This document shows, in pieces, positions 46,095-56,624 of a stretch of 64,000 nt of DNA (its first letter is position 1; each line of letters begins with the position of its first letter). Under the pieces are notes generated by a model. That model was not told where the DNA came from. It did no database searches and saw only the letters and a list, made by a program, of their open reading frames with translations. The stretch spans positions 1,922,001 through 1,986,000 of the forward strand of contig NC_051129.1 in the NCBI RefSeq assembly GCF_014839805.1, in the 5' to 3' direction. The DNA is from Manduca sexta (Eukaryota > Arthropoda > Insecta > Lepidoptera > Sphingidae). The position numbers and the translations under genes were made by a program.

Positions 46095-46416
46095 TTTACA
46101 TTTTTACTAAAATTTAAATTATCTTTAACTCATGAACTGAAACCAATTTTAATATTTTATTATTTTTCTGTTAGAACACCACTAGTTGTCTTTACAATAA
46201 TTAACTTAACTTCTATATGAATATTTTATGCTACATTTTAATTTACCATTTTCATTCATTTTTTTTTTTTATTTATTTGTGTTTACATTGCTTTTGCATA
46301 TATAATTTGAATCAACATTAATTTTACCTTATAAAAGTATACAGTTATATAATTTTATTTAATTATTTTTGTGCAATGAAATTCAAATTTATTTTTCATT
46401 AACTCTTGGTCTCTCG

Positions 46417-46544
46417 TGGCTCGCCGGCGAGCCAAGACAGCTACATGACATTTGCGTGTGTCACGGGATTATAACCTTATATACTACATAATAAGGTTAT
46501 TTTTCCGTCACACGCGTAGCTGTCAATGTTTGGCGGCAAACATT
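46417..46544. repeat. Cluster of hairpins in the copia 3' region
   Basis: An 18-bp perfect palindrome TGGCTCGCCGGCGAGCCA (46417-46434). A long imperfect stem with arms GACAGCTAC (46436-46444) and GTAGCTGTC (46516-46524) enclosing a perfect inner stem ATAACCTTAT/ATAAGGTTAT (46471-46500). Then AATGTTTG/CAAACATT (46525-46544), touching the pol stop codon. Nothing comparable is seen elsewhere in the element. Confidence 0.85.
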
Positions 46545-48931
46545 CAGCTACCTGTACATATTTGAAAATAAAATTTTGACAAGTCATGACGGGTTAATGG
46601 CTTAGTAAACATATCTGCAATTTGTATGTCTGTTGGACAATATTTAATATCAATGTTACCTTTTTTATAATTTTCATGAATAAAATAGTATCTAACTTCA
46701 ATGTGTTTTGATCTTTTAAATGAACCTATTTTAATTAATTGAATTGAACTTTGATTGTCTACATGTAATACTACCTTAACATTATCTTCTGTTAATTCAC
46801 TTATTAAAGATTTTAGATATAAGCTTTCTTTACAGCAATCAGCAGCTGCAATGTACTCAGCTTCTGTTGATGACAGTGCTACAATAGGTTGACGTTTAGA
46901 GCACCAAGAAATTGGTCCACCTGAAAACATTATTACAAAACCAGTGTTACTTCGTCTTGAAGTGGTGCAATTTGCATAATCTGCATCACAATATGCATCC
47001 AATTTAGAAATATCTCCTCCTTTCTTGTATAATATTCCCTTCTGTCTTGTTCCATTTAAATACTTTAATATTTTCTTTACAGCTATGACATCTTCATTAG
47101 TAGGATTTTCAGTCTTTCTACTTGCTTCATTTACTGCCTGGCTGATATCCGGTCTAGATCTTGTAGATAAGTAGAGTAAACCTCCTACAAGTTCTCTATA
47201 GGGAAAGTCTGATTTACTTTGAATTTCTGATACTGTCCTTTTGTCATAGTTGCATGGTGTACTTGCATATTTTGAATTAGTCATACCAAATTTCTCCAAA
47301 AGGTTTTTAATATAGTTTTCTTGATGTAATTTTATACCTTCTTCATTTTTGATTATTTCAAAACCAACATAAGCTTTTGGATTCTCACATACTTTTATTT
47401 CAAACTCCTTTTTTAGACCATCTAGTATTTTTAACAAATTTTCCTTATCTTTTGCAATAGCTAATCCATCATCTACATATATAGCAATTATTACAGTTTT
47501 AGCATCATTTATGAAAACACATTTATCTGTTTTTGTAGTTTTTAATCCTAGTTTCAACATTTTTTCGGTAAATTGTTTATTCCATGTGATTGGTGCTTGA
47601 TTTAAGCCATACAAAGCCTTTTTTAAATGACAAACTTTGTTTGGTTGCTTTTCATATCCTTCCGGAATATGCATGTATATATCTTCAGTTAGTTGTCCAT
47701 ATAAGAATGCAGTCTTCACATCAAATGCCATCAATTCATAATTATTAGAAGCGGCTATGGCAAAAAGTAACTTTAGCGATGATTGATTTACTACTGGGCT
47801 ATATATGTCATTATAGTCAATTCCATCTTGCTCAAATCCTCTGACAACAAGTCTTGCTTTATAAATACCTTCATCTTTGACTTTAAATACCCATTTATTT
47901 GAGAGTATTTTCTGTCCTTTTGTATCTTTTATGTCTACTATTTCCCATGTATTATTTTTATCTAAGGATTCCTTCTCTGAATTTATAGCTTTCTTCCAAT
48001 TTTCACTTTCATCTGACATAATTGCTTCATTATAAGTAAGTAGTACATAGTCACGAAGATATGTAGGTTTTCTTGTTATTCTATGTGTTCTCTGTTGTTC
48101 AATGTTATTTGCTTCACTATCTCTGGTTTCAAAATTTTCTGTTTCTGTGTCACTATCTAGACAGCTGTGACTTTCTTGCACTGTTTCATTTTGTTCCTGT
48201 TCACTTTCTTGTATTTGCTTCATAATTTCTGTTTCATTATATATAGAACTTGGTGTATTGTTATATGAATTATTTGTGCTTAGTCTTATAGGTGTGGTAA
48301 TTTCCCTTTCCTCATTTTCTTCTATTTCTTCATTATTTATTATTACAATATCTCTTGCAATTTCAATTTTACGTTCCTTTTCATTCCATAGTCTATAACC
48401 GTTGTTAGTGTAGCCAACCATTAATAATCTTTTACTTCTGGAATCTAGTTTCTGTAAATTTACCTGTAATTGTTTGGCATATACAACACATCCAAATCTC
48501 TGTATATTTGCAATATTTGGTATTTTACGATACCACAATTCAAATGGAGTTTTCTGATTTAGTGATTCACTTGGTAATCTATTTAAAATGTAAGCAGCGC
48601 AATACATGGCTTCGCCCCACATTTCTTTGCCTAACTTTGAATCAAATAACAATGCTCTAGTCTTTTCTTGAAGTGTCCGATTTAATCGTTCTGCCTTACC
48701 GTTTAATTGAGGGGAATAAGGCACGGTGTAATCTAACTTAATCCCTTTTTGTCTACACCATTCTCTGAGAGCTTTGCTGGTATATTCGCCTCCATTATCA
48801 CACCTTATGCAAGATACTTTTTCGTCGATTTCTCTTTCGGTCTCCTCTATGTAGTTTATAATATTTTCCTTTACTTCACTTTTGTATTTTAATAAATATA
48901 ATTTAATGAAATGGCTGAAATCATCCATCAC
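46544..48931 (-). CDS. Copia pol frame: integrase core, reverse transcriptase, RNase H
   Basis: A 795-residue frame; its listed first codon is a GTG, so it has no true start of its own, and it continues the gag frame after a shift. Integrase: CIRCDNGGEY gives the second catalytic aspartate (residue 45), and the YSPQLNGKAERLNRTL glutamate is at 81. The first aspartate (HTDVCGPF) lies upstream of 48931 in the same open frame. Reverse transcriptase: KWVFKVKDEG, YKARLVVRGFEQ, FDVKTAFLYGQL (403-414), KKALYGLNQAP and the active-site YVDD (485-488). RNase H: YCDADYA (647-653), SSTEAEYIAAAD (687-698). No internal stops, and all expected catalytic residues are visible. The stop is TGA at 46544-46546. 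Confidence 0.95.
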   Translation of the reverse strand: MMDDFSHFIKLYLLKYKSEVKENIINYIEETEREIDEKVSCIRCDNGGEYTSKALREWCRQKGIKLDYTVPYSPQLNGKAERLNRTLQEKTRALLFDSKLGKEMWGEAMYCAAYILNRLPSESLNQKTPFELWYRKIPNIANIQRFGCVVYAKQLQVNLQKLDSRSKRLLMVGYTNNGYRLWNEKERKIEIARDIVIINNEEIEENEEREITTPIRLSTNNSYNNTPSSIYNETEIMKQIQESEQEQNETVQESHSCLDSDTETENFETRDSEANNIEQQRTHRITRKPTYLRDYVLLTYNEAIMSDESENWKKAINSEKESLDKNNTWEIVDIKDTKGQKILSNKWVFKVKDEGIYKARLVVRGFEQDGIDYNDIYSPVVNQSSLKLLFAIAASNNYELMAFDVKTAFLYGQLTEDIYMHIPEGYEKQPNKVCHLKKALYGLNQAPITWNKQFTEKMLKLGLKTTKTDKCVFINDAKTVIIAIYVDDGLAIAKDKENLLKILDGLKKEFEIKVCENPKAYVGFEIIKNEEGIKLHQENYIKNLLEKFGMTNSKYASTPCNYDKRTVSEIQSKSDFPYRELVGGLLYLSTRSRPDISQAVNEASRKTENPTNEDVIAVKKILKYLNGTRQKGILYKKGGDISKLDAYCDADYANCTTSRRSNTGFVIMFSGGPISWCSKRQPIVALSSTEAEYIAAADCCKESLYLKSLISELTEDNVKVVLHVDNQSSIQLIKIGSFKRSKHIEVRYYFIHENYKKGNIDIKYCPTDIQIADMFTKPLTRHDLSKFYFQICTGS

Positions 48932-49034
48932 TGTGAGTAGATAGTTATATCCATCATGTGTAGGTATTTCAAAAGGTCCACAGACATCAGTATGAAGAAT
49001 TTCTAAGAGTCTTCCAGCTCTATTTCTGACTGTG

Positions 49035-50480
49035 TTAAAAGTGTCTCTGTTGCTTTGCCTGCGTACATATTTTGCATTCTTCTAAAGTTTTTGTTCCTAT
49101 TATATTTATACCTTCTGTTACCTTTGAAATTGATTCTAATATTCTTTTTCCAGGATGTCCAGTCCTTCTATGCCATTCTGAAGCTGTTCCCTTTTCTCTA
49201 ATTAATAATGCTTCTTCAAAATTTTTCTTCATTTTCACTGTGAACAATCCGTTTTCCTTTTTACCTTGTATTATTAGGTTTGAGTTTTTATAGATGTTTA
49301 CTTTGTCTTTTGTGAATACAACTGTACCACCATTTTCTGTGACAGCATTAACTGACAATAAATTTTGAGCGAGCTCAGGTATATAAAGTGTTTTATGTAA
49401 TGTACAATCTGTGCCAATTACTGTTCCTTGACCTTTTACTTGCATTGTATTATCATTAGCTGTAGAAACAATTGTATTTCTTTCTTCAAAATTATTTAAT
49501 ATTTCAATGTTATTGGTCATGTGAGATGTACAGCCTGAGTCTACAATAAACCTTACATTTTCTGTTGTACTTCCTTTAGTTTGGTTTGAAAAAAATGCTA
49601 CATCCTTTTTCTTTTCTTTGTCCTTAAAAAAGCAATTTTCTTCTTTATGGTTACTTTTCTTACATATATTGCATTTCTTGAACTTAAATTTGCATTCATT
49701 TTCTGTATGGTTGTACTTCTTACATATACTACACATTTTGCATTCCTTTTTTAAATGCCCTTGTTTATTACATTTGAAACATTTTACATGATTATTATAG
49801 TTTTTCTTCTCAGCTTTAAAAGCAACTTGCTTATTATCTTTGTTTTCTGTTAAACGGCTTTCTTCATTTAGAAGCCTATTTGTTAAATTCGTAAGTGATT
49901 TTTGGTCATCCGGAGCTGATTCCCATGCCGTTATGAAATGATCCAGGTTGTTTGGCAAACATGTTAGTATCTTAGATATTACCACCTCATCAGTTATATT
50001 TTGCCCCAAGTTATTTAGACGGAGCCTTAAATTTTCGATTTCTGTTATAATAGTGGATAAAGGTTTATTCCCGTTTTTGAAGTTAAAAAATTCTTGCAAT
50101 AATGTAGACTTATTTCTTTCCTCAGAGCCTTCAAATATCTGACATAATTTACTGAACATTTCTAAAGCTGTCTTGCATCCCACTATGTGTCCTTTTAATT
50201 TACGGTCGATGGAATTAATAATTAATTTTTGTACCTTGGCATCTTTAACGTCGTACTCACTGATTTTCACCTCGCTTTTTGTTTGCGACATCACTTCCTC
50301 TAATTTTAAGGCTTTGATATATATATTTATTTCGAATTTCCATAGCAGAAAACTCTCACTATTAGTTAATTTTTCTATTTTTATTTCTTCCGCCATCTTT
50401 TCATTGTACATGGAGACGCTTCGTAGTATTTCTTTTGTATTACTTCCTTTTTTTTGAATGGCCTGGGGTACTGGGCCCAT
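49035..50480 (-). CDS. Copia gag-protease frame, ending at a frameshift
   Basis: 481 residues as an open frame. The first ATG (50478-50480) lies inside the primer binding site; the Met at 50396 (MAEEIKIEKL) fits better as the gag start by comparison with copia. Domains: UBN2-like gag (about 30-220) with ESFLLWKFEINIYIKAL near its start; three CCHC knuckles, CFKCNKQGHLKKEC, CSICKKYNHTENEC and CNICKKSNHKEENC (234-283); aspartic protease DSG at 314-316; the integrase zinc-binding pair H..H with CKIC (436-474). The frame stops at TAA 49035-49037 just after a run of four T (49037-49040), and the pol frame carries on one base over. Copia is normally a single frame, so this is most likely a one-base mutation or a sequence error. 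Confidence 0.93.
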   Translation of the reverse strand: MGPVPQAIQKKGSNTKEILRSVSMYNEKMAEEIKIEKLTNSESFLLWKFEINIYIKALKLEEVMSQTKSEVKISEYDVKDAKVQKLIINSIDRKLKGHIVGCKTALEMFSKLCQIFEGSEERNKSTLLQEFFNFKNGNKPLSTIITEIENLRLRLNNLGQNITDEVVISKILTCLPNNLDHFITAWESAPDDQKSLTNLTNRLLNEESRLTENKDNKQVAFKAEKKNYNNHVKCFKCNKQGHLKKECKMCSICKKYNHTENECKFKFKKCNICKKSNHKEENCFFKDKEKKKDVAFFSNQTKGSTTENVRFIVDSGCTSHMTNNIEILNNFEERNTIVSTANDNTMQVKGQGTVIGTDCTLHKTLYIPELAQNLLSVNAVTENGGTVVFTKDKVNIYKNSNLIIQGKKENGLFTVKMKKNFEEALLIREKGTASEWHRRTGHPGKRILESISKVTEGINIIGTKTLEECKICTQAKQQRHF

Positions 50481-50484
50481 AACC
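50467..50484 (-). other. Copia primer binding site
   Basis: Directly after the 5' LTR the minus strand reads GGTTATGGGCCCAGTACC. Drosophila copia, as I recall it, has GGTTATGGGCCCAG here and primes from an internal cut of initiator tRNA-Met. The same mechanism is inferred. Confidence 0.85.
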
Positions 50485-50688
50485 TGTTGGCGTGTGTTTT
50501 TATTTATATTTTTATATCGCAGACAAAGTAAACTCCCTGTTTTTATTTTGGATATTTATTTTATCACTGTTTACTTTACACCAGTTTTTACACTTTCTTC
50601 ATGGCGTCTAATAGTGATGTGTCATTACTACTAGTGATGTTCTAATTTATGAATTATACAAACATATGCATACAGCCACACTTTAACA
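50485..50688 (-). repeat. Copia 5' LTR
   Basis: 204 bp with TGTTAAAG..CCAACA ends on the minus strand. It should hold the promoter and polyadenylation signals. The right-hand target duplication CATTT follows at 50689-50693. Confidence 0.95.
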
Positions 50689-51456
50689 CATTTTGTGTCT
50701 AAAATCAAAAACTTTTAGATCTACTTTTAATATTTAACCATCTAAATACTAATATGTGAAATTACAGACTAATAATATACTTACGTAAAGGTAGACATTA
50801 AACTGATCACAGGTAGTTAATTCCATTATAATACACATTTACTTGTAGTTTCTAAATAAACAAAGCGCTGGTAACTAAATATCACAAAACTATCAAAAAA
50901 TAAAATGAATATGACAATTTCCAAACACCGCAACTTGGTAGCATAATAAATTATGACGTTTAATGGACGTAAAAAGTGACAACTATACAAAGTCGGTTAA
51001 CGTGAAGCCGAAAATGCTCGGGTTCCCTTTGCCTATATCTTCCGCGCGATTCCGACAAACACTGGCATAGAAATTCATACAAAGTGCTGCCATCTATATT
51101 AAAAAACATACTACGACATTAAGCCGCTTAACAGCGGGTTACCTTAGGCCAGTGGCGTCACAATTTCACTTTGGTAACGGAATTTCTGGGGAACTAAATA
51201 CAAGGTGCGCCATCTAACGTTATTTAAAATAGGTAATCGATTTCGATTAAATTAACAAACAACGGGCTATTCGCCGATAGATGTCATTATTAAGTGATCA
51301 TTAATTAATAAGTTAAGCTATTATAATTATTGTTCACTGTCTGGTATGTTGTAAATTTATATTTGCCTATTAAATATTTTGTTTAGTATCACCGAAAACC
51401 TAAAAGGGAAGCCGGTGGGAATCGGCTTGTATGGACGCTTCGCCACTGTTGTGATG

Positions 51457-52307
51457 ACACAATTATTATGTTTTAATAAGAAAGTACTTTACGTTTGATT
51501 TTGTACCTTATTGTATATAATACAGAATAGCAAATAACTTATATTCAAACCACACTTCCAGAAAAAAATTACATTTTGTTGGAAAAATGACAAGGAAAGA
51601 TATATTCATTATTTATTTTATAAAAAAAGAGACCACTGCGATATGATCTTGCTATGGCACGATTTTCCAATACAATAATATAGTATAATTCTATAACAAA
51701 GAATAAAAATGGTGGTTCCAGAACAAATTTTTTGTCTCGGGCAAGTTTACGGCGTTGAGGTAAAGTTACGTTAAGTGAAAATTCATAACTCGATTTATTA
51801 GTGCGCTACTTTCCACTTTTGATCAAGTTTTGGACATAATTCCGTCTCAACTTAAAACTGAACTTAATCGTTTGGAAAAACACGCAATTTAATTGCGGGA
51901 TTTATTTGAACGTCATTGTTCTAAGTAATTCCTTGCTATTTTTATGTAGAATAGATATCTATTATATATCTATTAATCTTTTACTACTATATACTGTTTC
52001 TTATAGTTAAAGCAACGCTCAATTAACTAGGTACTGATTAATTTAATTAGTTTACCATAATCAGTTTCATAGTATATATAGTTTCATGGTAATTTTCAAT
52101 ACAGCAGACGTGGCCCGTTTTAACCTAGTATTAGAAAATTAAGTAGTTTAAAGGTAGTAATTAGTTTCCATACAAGTTTTGTTTATATAACCCTAAGTGC
52201 AAGCAGATGTTAATGTTGTTAATTTTCTTGTAGAGTCGTTTCCGTAGTCAAATTTTACGTTTACGTTTTACGTAGTTAAGTATTATTAATAATGATTGTG
52301 TTCTATG
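51457..52307. other. No gene seen
   Basis: AT-rich DNA beyond the hAT element. Nothing recognised. Confidence 0.4.
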
Positions 52308-52760
52308 CTTTAGAATTAAACTACTTTTCGGATTTTATCGCGGTTTTTTATATTTTATTTTTCTCCCGACGTTTCGAAGACTTTGCAGCCTTCATGGTCA
52401 CTTCATCCGTAAAGTCAAAGTTACAATATCTACCTACATTTTACAATTATACAACTTTTTAATTTTTTTTAACTGGTGGTGGTCCGATCTACACAGAATG
52501 AGCTCACAGTGTCTTGAAGTCTGACAGCCGGATTTTTGGGTTCCGATTTAATTAAATGTAGAACAGGATGGTAGGCTTGTGCAAGCTTCCAACCATCTTC
52601 CCTATTGAAATTACGATGTTTTTTAATCTCAATAGCCTAAAATCGTAATAAAATTTTAGGGAAGTCCCGCCATTTTTCAAAAGGCCGTCTAGATGACCGT
52701 TACCCTGGCTTCATAGCTACTCCCACGTTCTCAAGTCCCGCCCAGTACATGTCTGGATTG
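52308..52760 (+). repeat. Interspersed element, inverted partner at 19862-20010
   Basis: GAATTAAACTACTTTTCGGA, TCTCCCGACGTTTCGAAGAC, TTTGCAGCCTTCATGGTCAC, then GAGCTCACAGTGTCTTGAAG and ACTCCCACGTTCTCAAGTCC. From memory this is an abundant lepidopteran element. No intact frame. Confidence 0.55.
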
Positions 52761-52895
52761 AGCACGCAAGCTAACGTGTTAGCGGTAGCGTGACGACTTA
52801 CCCAATATAACCTAATAAATTACTACTCATGTCATGTGATCGAATATAATAATACCTTGTCAAAGTCTTATAATATTTTAATGTTTGGAAAATTC

Positions 52896-53131
52896 ATATT
52901 TTTATACTAATGTTGTAAAGAGGGAAAGTTGGTGAGTTGGGTTGTTTGTTTAAAGTTTTCTAGTGGCTAATCTCTGGAATTACTGAATTGATTTTGAAAT
53001 TTGTTTCAATACTAAGATATATTACTCCTGAGTGCTATAAGCTACTTTTTATTCCGAGAAGATATAAAGCGCGACTTTAATCCCAGAAAAAAAAATCTCG
53101 CGGTTGGATCCACGGGTAAAAGCTAGTATAT
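52896..53131 (+). repeat. Repeat-F copy
   Basis: ATACTAATGTTGTAAAGAGG, TAATCTCTGGAATTACTGAA, ATTACTCCTGAGTGCTATAA, then TCGCGGTTGGATCCACGGGT, AAAAGCTAGTAT. Complete from end to end. Confidence 0.65.
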
Positions 53132-53214
53132 TATATATGCGGAAGTAAATATTTTTGTGTGATTTACTGTTAGATATAGATAAGTTTTTATCACGGGAAA
53201 AATCCGCCGTAGCA

Positions 53215-53440
53215 CGATGTTATTTCATCGCTCCATTTTACCGCGCACGCGCAACTTTGGAATGAACTCCCTGCGTGGATGTTTCTCGAATGCACTTCAT
53301 TAAAAGAGGCTTAAAAAGAGTGCTCACGTCCAGGTAGGCAACGGCTTGTTATGCCTCTGGCATTGCGAAGTCTATGGACAGCCGATGCTGCTTTCCATCA
53401 GGCCGACCGCTTGCTCATTTGTCTATTAAGGCAATAAAAA
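53215..53440 (+). repeat. LINE 3' fragment (Jockey/CR1-like reverse transcriptase end)
   Basis: One frame reads RAQLWNELPAWMF, the typical xLWNxLPxxVF end of non-LTR ORF2 proteins. It is followed by a stop, then GCAACGGCTTGTTATGCCTC, TGGCATTGCGAAGTCTATGG, GCGTAC-free 3' UTR and a poly(A) tail near 53432-53439. A dead 5'-truncated copy. Confidence 0.65.
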
Positions 53441-53794
53441 AAAATATCACGCGGGCGGAGCCGGGAACAAAAGCTAGTAAATAAATAAAAAAGCATAATT
53501 TATTAGTGTCGCTTGAATTCATAAATTATGGCTCACGTATTATAATCGTAATATAATAACACCTTGTTAACTTTCCCTATTATATTAATCATTAAGAAAC
53601 GTTATACGTAAAAAAATAGTTTTTGCCGTAAAACTATCGCATAATTTATTAGGTTTATAATACCTAACAATTTTCTTTTAGGAAACATATTAAGTGTAAA
53701 TAATATCGTAACTTACATACTTTATTTATGTTGAGCGCAAATATGCACTAGGATACTTCTTATAGTCAGTTATTTCAACCAATATCTATGTATA

Positions 53795-54012
53795 CATATT
53801 ATAAAACAAAGTCCCCAAAAGCTGTCTGTTTGTATGTGATCGAATTTCTCAAAATCTACTGAACAGATTTTTGCACGGTTTTTACTAAAAGAAATGGAAA
53901 TAGACTTGAAATATAACGATTACTGTTGAAGAGGTCGCGTGGTTTTGGGTGAAAAACTTTGTGACACACTGATTTCTATGCAGGCGAATTCGCGGGCACA
54001 GCTGGTTATATC
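53795..54012 (+). repeat. Repeat-F copy
   Basis: TATTATAAAACAAAGTCCCC, CTGTCTGTTTGTATGTGATC, AAATCTACTGAACAGATTTT, ending GGCGAATTCGCGGGCACAGC, TGGTTAT. Confidence 0.55.
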
Positions 54013-54984
54013 ATAAATATGCATTTTAGACACCATATGTAGGGAAAAATTAAGAGTTAGGACCCGTTAAAGACTCGTAGGAACGCCAGACCTTAGGATG
54101 TAAGGTGCACATATTTTCACGACTTATTTTACATCTGTTAAATTTCACTTCACGAATATTAAGCCCACCATGTCCCAGCTTGAAGAATACATTAGCTACT
54201 GTAGTTATACTCATGGCATCGAATCTTAGGATTTGAGAAGACGAGTGTGCCACACTTTGTAATAAGTTGTGTTGCTTTTGTTAACAAAAGTTAACAAACT
54301 GGAGTGATACTTACTATCTTTGCTATCCACCTTTTAACATTCAGTTTCATTTTCAGTTGATTGTAAAAAGAGGTATTTAAAAAATGAGGAGCCATAAAAT
54401 AATAAAACATTCGTATCTATAAGACCAACAAAGGCTGTAAACAAAATTAACATAAAAAGTTTTTCAAGGGTAGATAAGACTATTAAGCCTTCAAGTAATA
54501 ACAAAATTCTTACTTCCACGTTCAACATAGCAAAACACAGGTCAATGTCTCATCGACTGACACGCGAGCTGACGTGTTAGCACAATAGTCGCGTGTCACG
54601 TCATCTATTATCACTGTAGATAACTCTAGGCCGTACACCGCCGAGCAGGGCCAGGATAATAACGATCTTGCGCTGATAGGGATAGATTGTAGTAACAGTG
54701 ATTAATATATAAGAAATGCATTGGAATTAAAGAATAAAAGATTAATGGGTCCATCTTCTTGTTTTGTCAATTCGAATTATATTAAACTGCAAGTATACCG
54801 AACTAAACATAACGTTCAAATACAAAATTAAAATCAAATGATTCTGATATTTGCTATTGCCGACTGGCGTTGTTTGAAAAAGAATATTTTATTATAAAGA
54901 TACCATAGTTGCTTTAGGTTTTAAAAAATACTACGAAATAATATTAGCAGTGGATATCTTGCTGATGACGATGATGTTGATGAA
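54013..54984. other. No gene called; two short minus-strand frames
   Basis: Frames at 54050-54253 and 54334-54528 on the minus strand were examined. The second is hydrophobic (LLLLEGLIVL, LFMLILFTAFVGLI), and a GTAAGT lies shortly after it. They do not join in phase into a recognisable protein. Confidence 0.4.
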
Positions 54985-55262
54985 TATTTATTCACTGTTC
55001 TTTCCTGCCGCCAAGCAGCAGTGTATAGCCATCGGTGTGTTCCGGTTTGAAGGACATTGTAGTGCAGTTACACTGGCTGATTTAACTGGATATAATGAGA
55101 CTTAACATCTCATGTCTCGGGATGGCGAACGCAGTGGAAAACCAAACAATACTTTGTAATTCAAGGTGTTGGATGGTGTTCCTACTGTTTATGGGCGGTC
55201 GTATCGCTTACCATCAGGCGAACGGCAAGCTCGTTTCGTCATTCAATCCGCAATGGAAAAAA
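54985..55262 (+). repeat. Repeat-C copy, long
   Basis: CACTGTTCTTTCCTGCCGCC, AAGCAGCAGTGTATAGCC, GGACATTGTAGTGCAGTTAC, GACTTAACATCTCATGTCTC, GTTTATGGGCGGTCGTATCG, CTTACCATCAGGCGAACGGC and an A-rich tail. The best-preserved copy at its 5' side. Confidence 0.8.
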
Positions 55263-56624
55263 AATTGAACTTGTAAAATGCTTTGCTTTTTGTTTTTCGC
55301 GGCACTGCCCCTGCACGTATTCTAAACGGCTGTATGTGAACTAAACCCATTATTGACAGCCTAATCGACTTCACGCCTTTTGTTTAGGGAAATCCAATGT
55401 TATGATTATGTTTCGGCGGCCCATTAATTTAGTTTTGTATTGTTGAATCATTGATGGATGATTGAAAATGTGTTTGCTTGTAGATATTAATCATATTGAA
55501 TATATTTTGAGTAATTTATTTGATTTTACGCCTTTTAGAGGCAGTGTATTAGAAGTATTACGTTCGAATTTTAGGTTAGGCAATTGGATTGGAATTATAA
55601 ATTTATAGGAAGAGGTGGTAAGTGGGCGATTGTAAATTATATCAAATTCTTTTTGCAATTTTAAAAGTGTTAACTGACCTCATATAGGAGTGGCAGAAGA
55701 ATATTTTGATTGTAATAATAAGTATTTTTACTTTTCTGTAATGATCTTGGGGTAATCAAAAACCAGGTACAGCGCCATACAGCAACTGGCCATGTTCATT
55801 ACTTTATTATATTTTTCATAACAGTCTAGTTAGGCTAGGAAACCGAAGACTTAACACAAAACCGTATTAAAATAGGTTTATGTGTTTGGGAGCTACGATG
55901 CTACAAACACACACCTTAATCTTACAACCTCTTTTTGCATCGGAGGTTTAATATTATTGACTTTTATTTAAAAAAAAACGCGAGTACCTATTCCACAACA
56001 CAATAAAACTTTGCGAAGCCTCTCCTATGTACAAAAAACCAGCACTGTCCTACATAAAATATTTACAACAAAATATTATTACATTTCACATAAAATATGC
56101 ATTTTTTCATCCATATTCCGTATTTACGTTTGAGTGATTTCAAAACTTCGTTGCCGTTTTTAATGCTTCTATGAGTCGATAAAAACAGTTGTTTATTTGC
56201 ACGCGATCAAATTAAGTTAAATGTCATGGTATAAAGGAACCCTTTGAATGTCGAAAAGTTTAACCGCAAGTAAATTACAAAGAGTGAAAGTATTAGTAGG
56301 GATGTGTTCATGTCGATAATGAGATTTATCGATGTTTTTGTGGAACAATAAACTTGCTATTGTACGTTATTTCTTTAGTTCCGGTAATGTAACCTACATT
56401 AATACATAATTCATATTTTTTAAATAATATGAACTCACAATTTTATCATTAAAATGGTATCGCAGAGGTACACTCACAGTTCGTCGAGTTTTTATATCGA
56501 TACCGTCATGTGGAGCTGAAATTTCAATACCGGATAACTCGTATATATTTCGATTCGATTCAATTTGAAAAATTCTGTTGAAATATTTGACATTAAAAAC
56601 TTTACGGTGCATAGATCAACCATA
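55263..56624. other. No gene seen
   Basis: AT-rich DNA with no recognised repeat. The 72-residue minus frame at 56394-56612 has no domain. Confidence 0.4.

Larger units (their letters stand above)
45879..50688 (-). mobile_element. Copia-type LTR retrotransposon, near intact, 4810 bp
   Basis: Two 204-bp LTRs (45879-46082 and 50485-50688) appear identical, have TG..CA ends and are flanked by the 5-bp duplication CATTT (45874-45878, 50689-50693). Reading on the minus strand, the 5' LTR is at 50688-50485, then the primer binding site, gag-protease, integrase, reverse transcriptase and RNase H, a 3' region and a purine tract. The order integrase before reverse transcriptase defines the copia (Pseudoviridae) type. 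The identical LTRs argue for a recent insertion. One frameshift near 49037 separates two long frames. It landed inside a hAT-like element. Confidence 0.96.
45336..51448. mobile_element. Non-autonomous hAT element, split by the copia insertion
   Basis: The left end CAGTGGCGAAGGGTGAAA (45336) is inverted at the right end GGACGCTTCGCCACTG (51448); the TIR is about 14 bp. The flanks carry a perfect 8-bp target duplication TTGTGATG (45328-45335 and 51449-51456). An 8-bp duplication with CAGTG ends is typical of hAT. Removing the copia element and its duplication leaves about 1.3 kb with no transposase frame. Smaller relatives lie at 63137-63293 and 26648-26705. A further CAGTGGCG end inside, at 51150, points to internal rearrangement. 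Confidence 0.85.

Noticed and set aside
49034..49043. Programmed frameshift as a firm call
   Set aside because: The break falls within the integrase region rather than between gag and pol, and copia normally uses one frame; mutation or error is simpler.
49072..50457. Several plus-strand frames inside the copia gag
   Set aside because: Shadows of a clearly assigned minus-strand frame.
54334..54528. 64-codon hydrophobic minus frame, possible receptor or secreted protein
   Set aside because: No family recognised, and the nearby donor GTAAGT does not join it in phase to the next frame (54050-54253).
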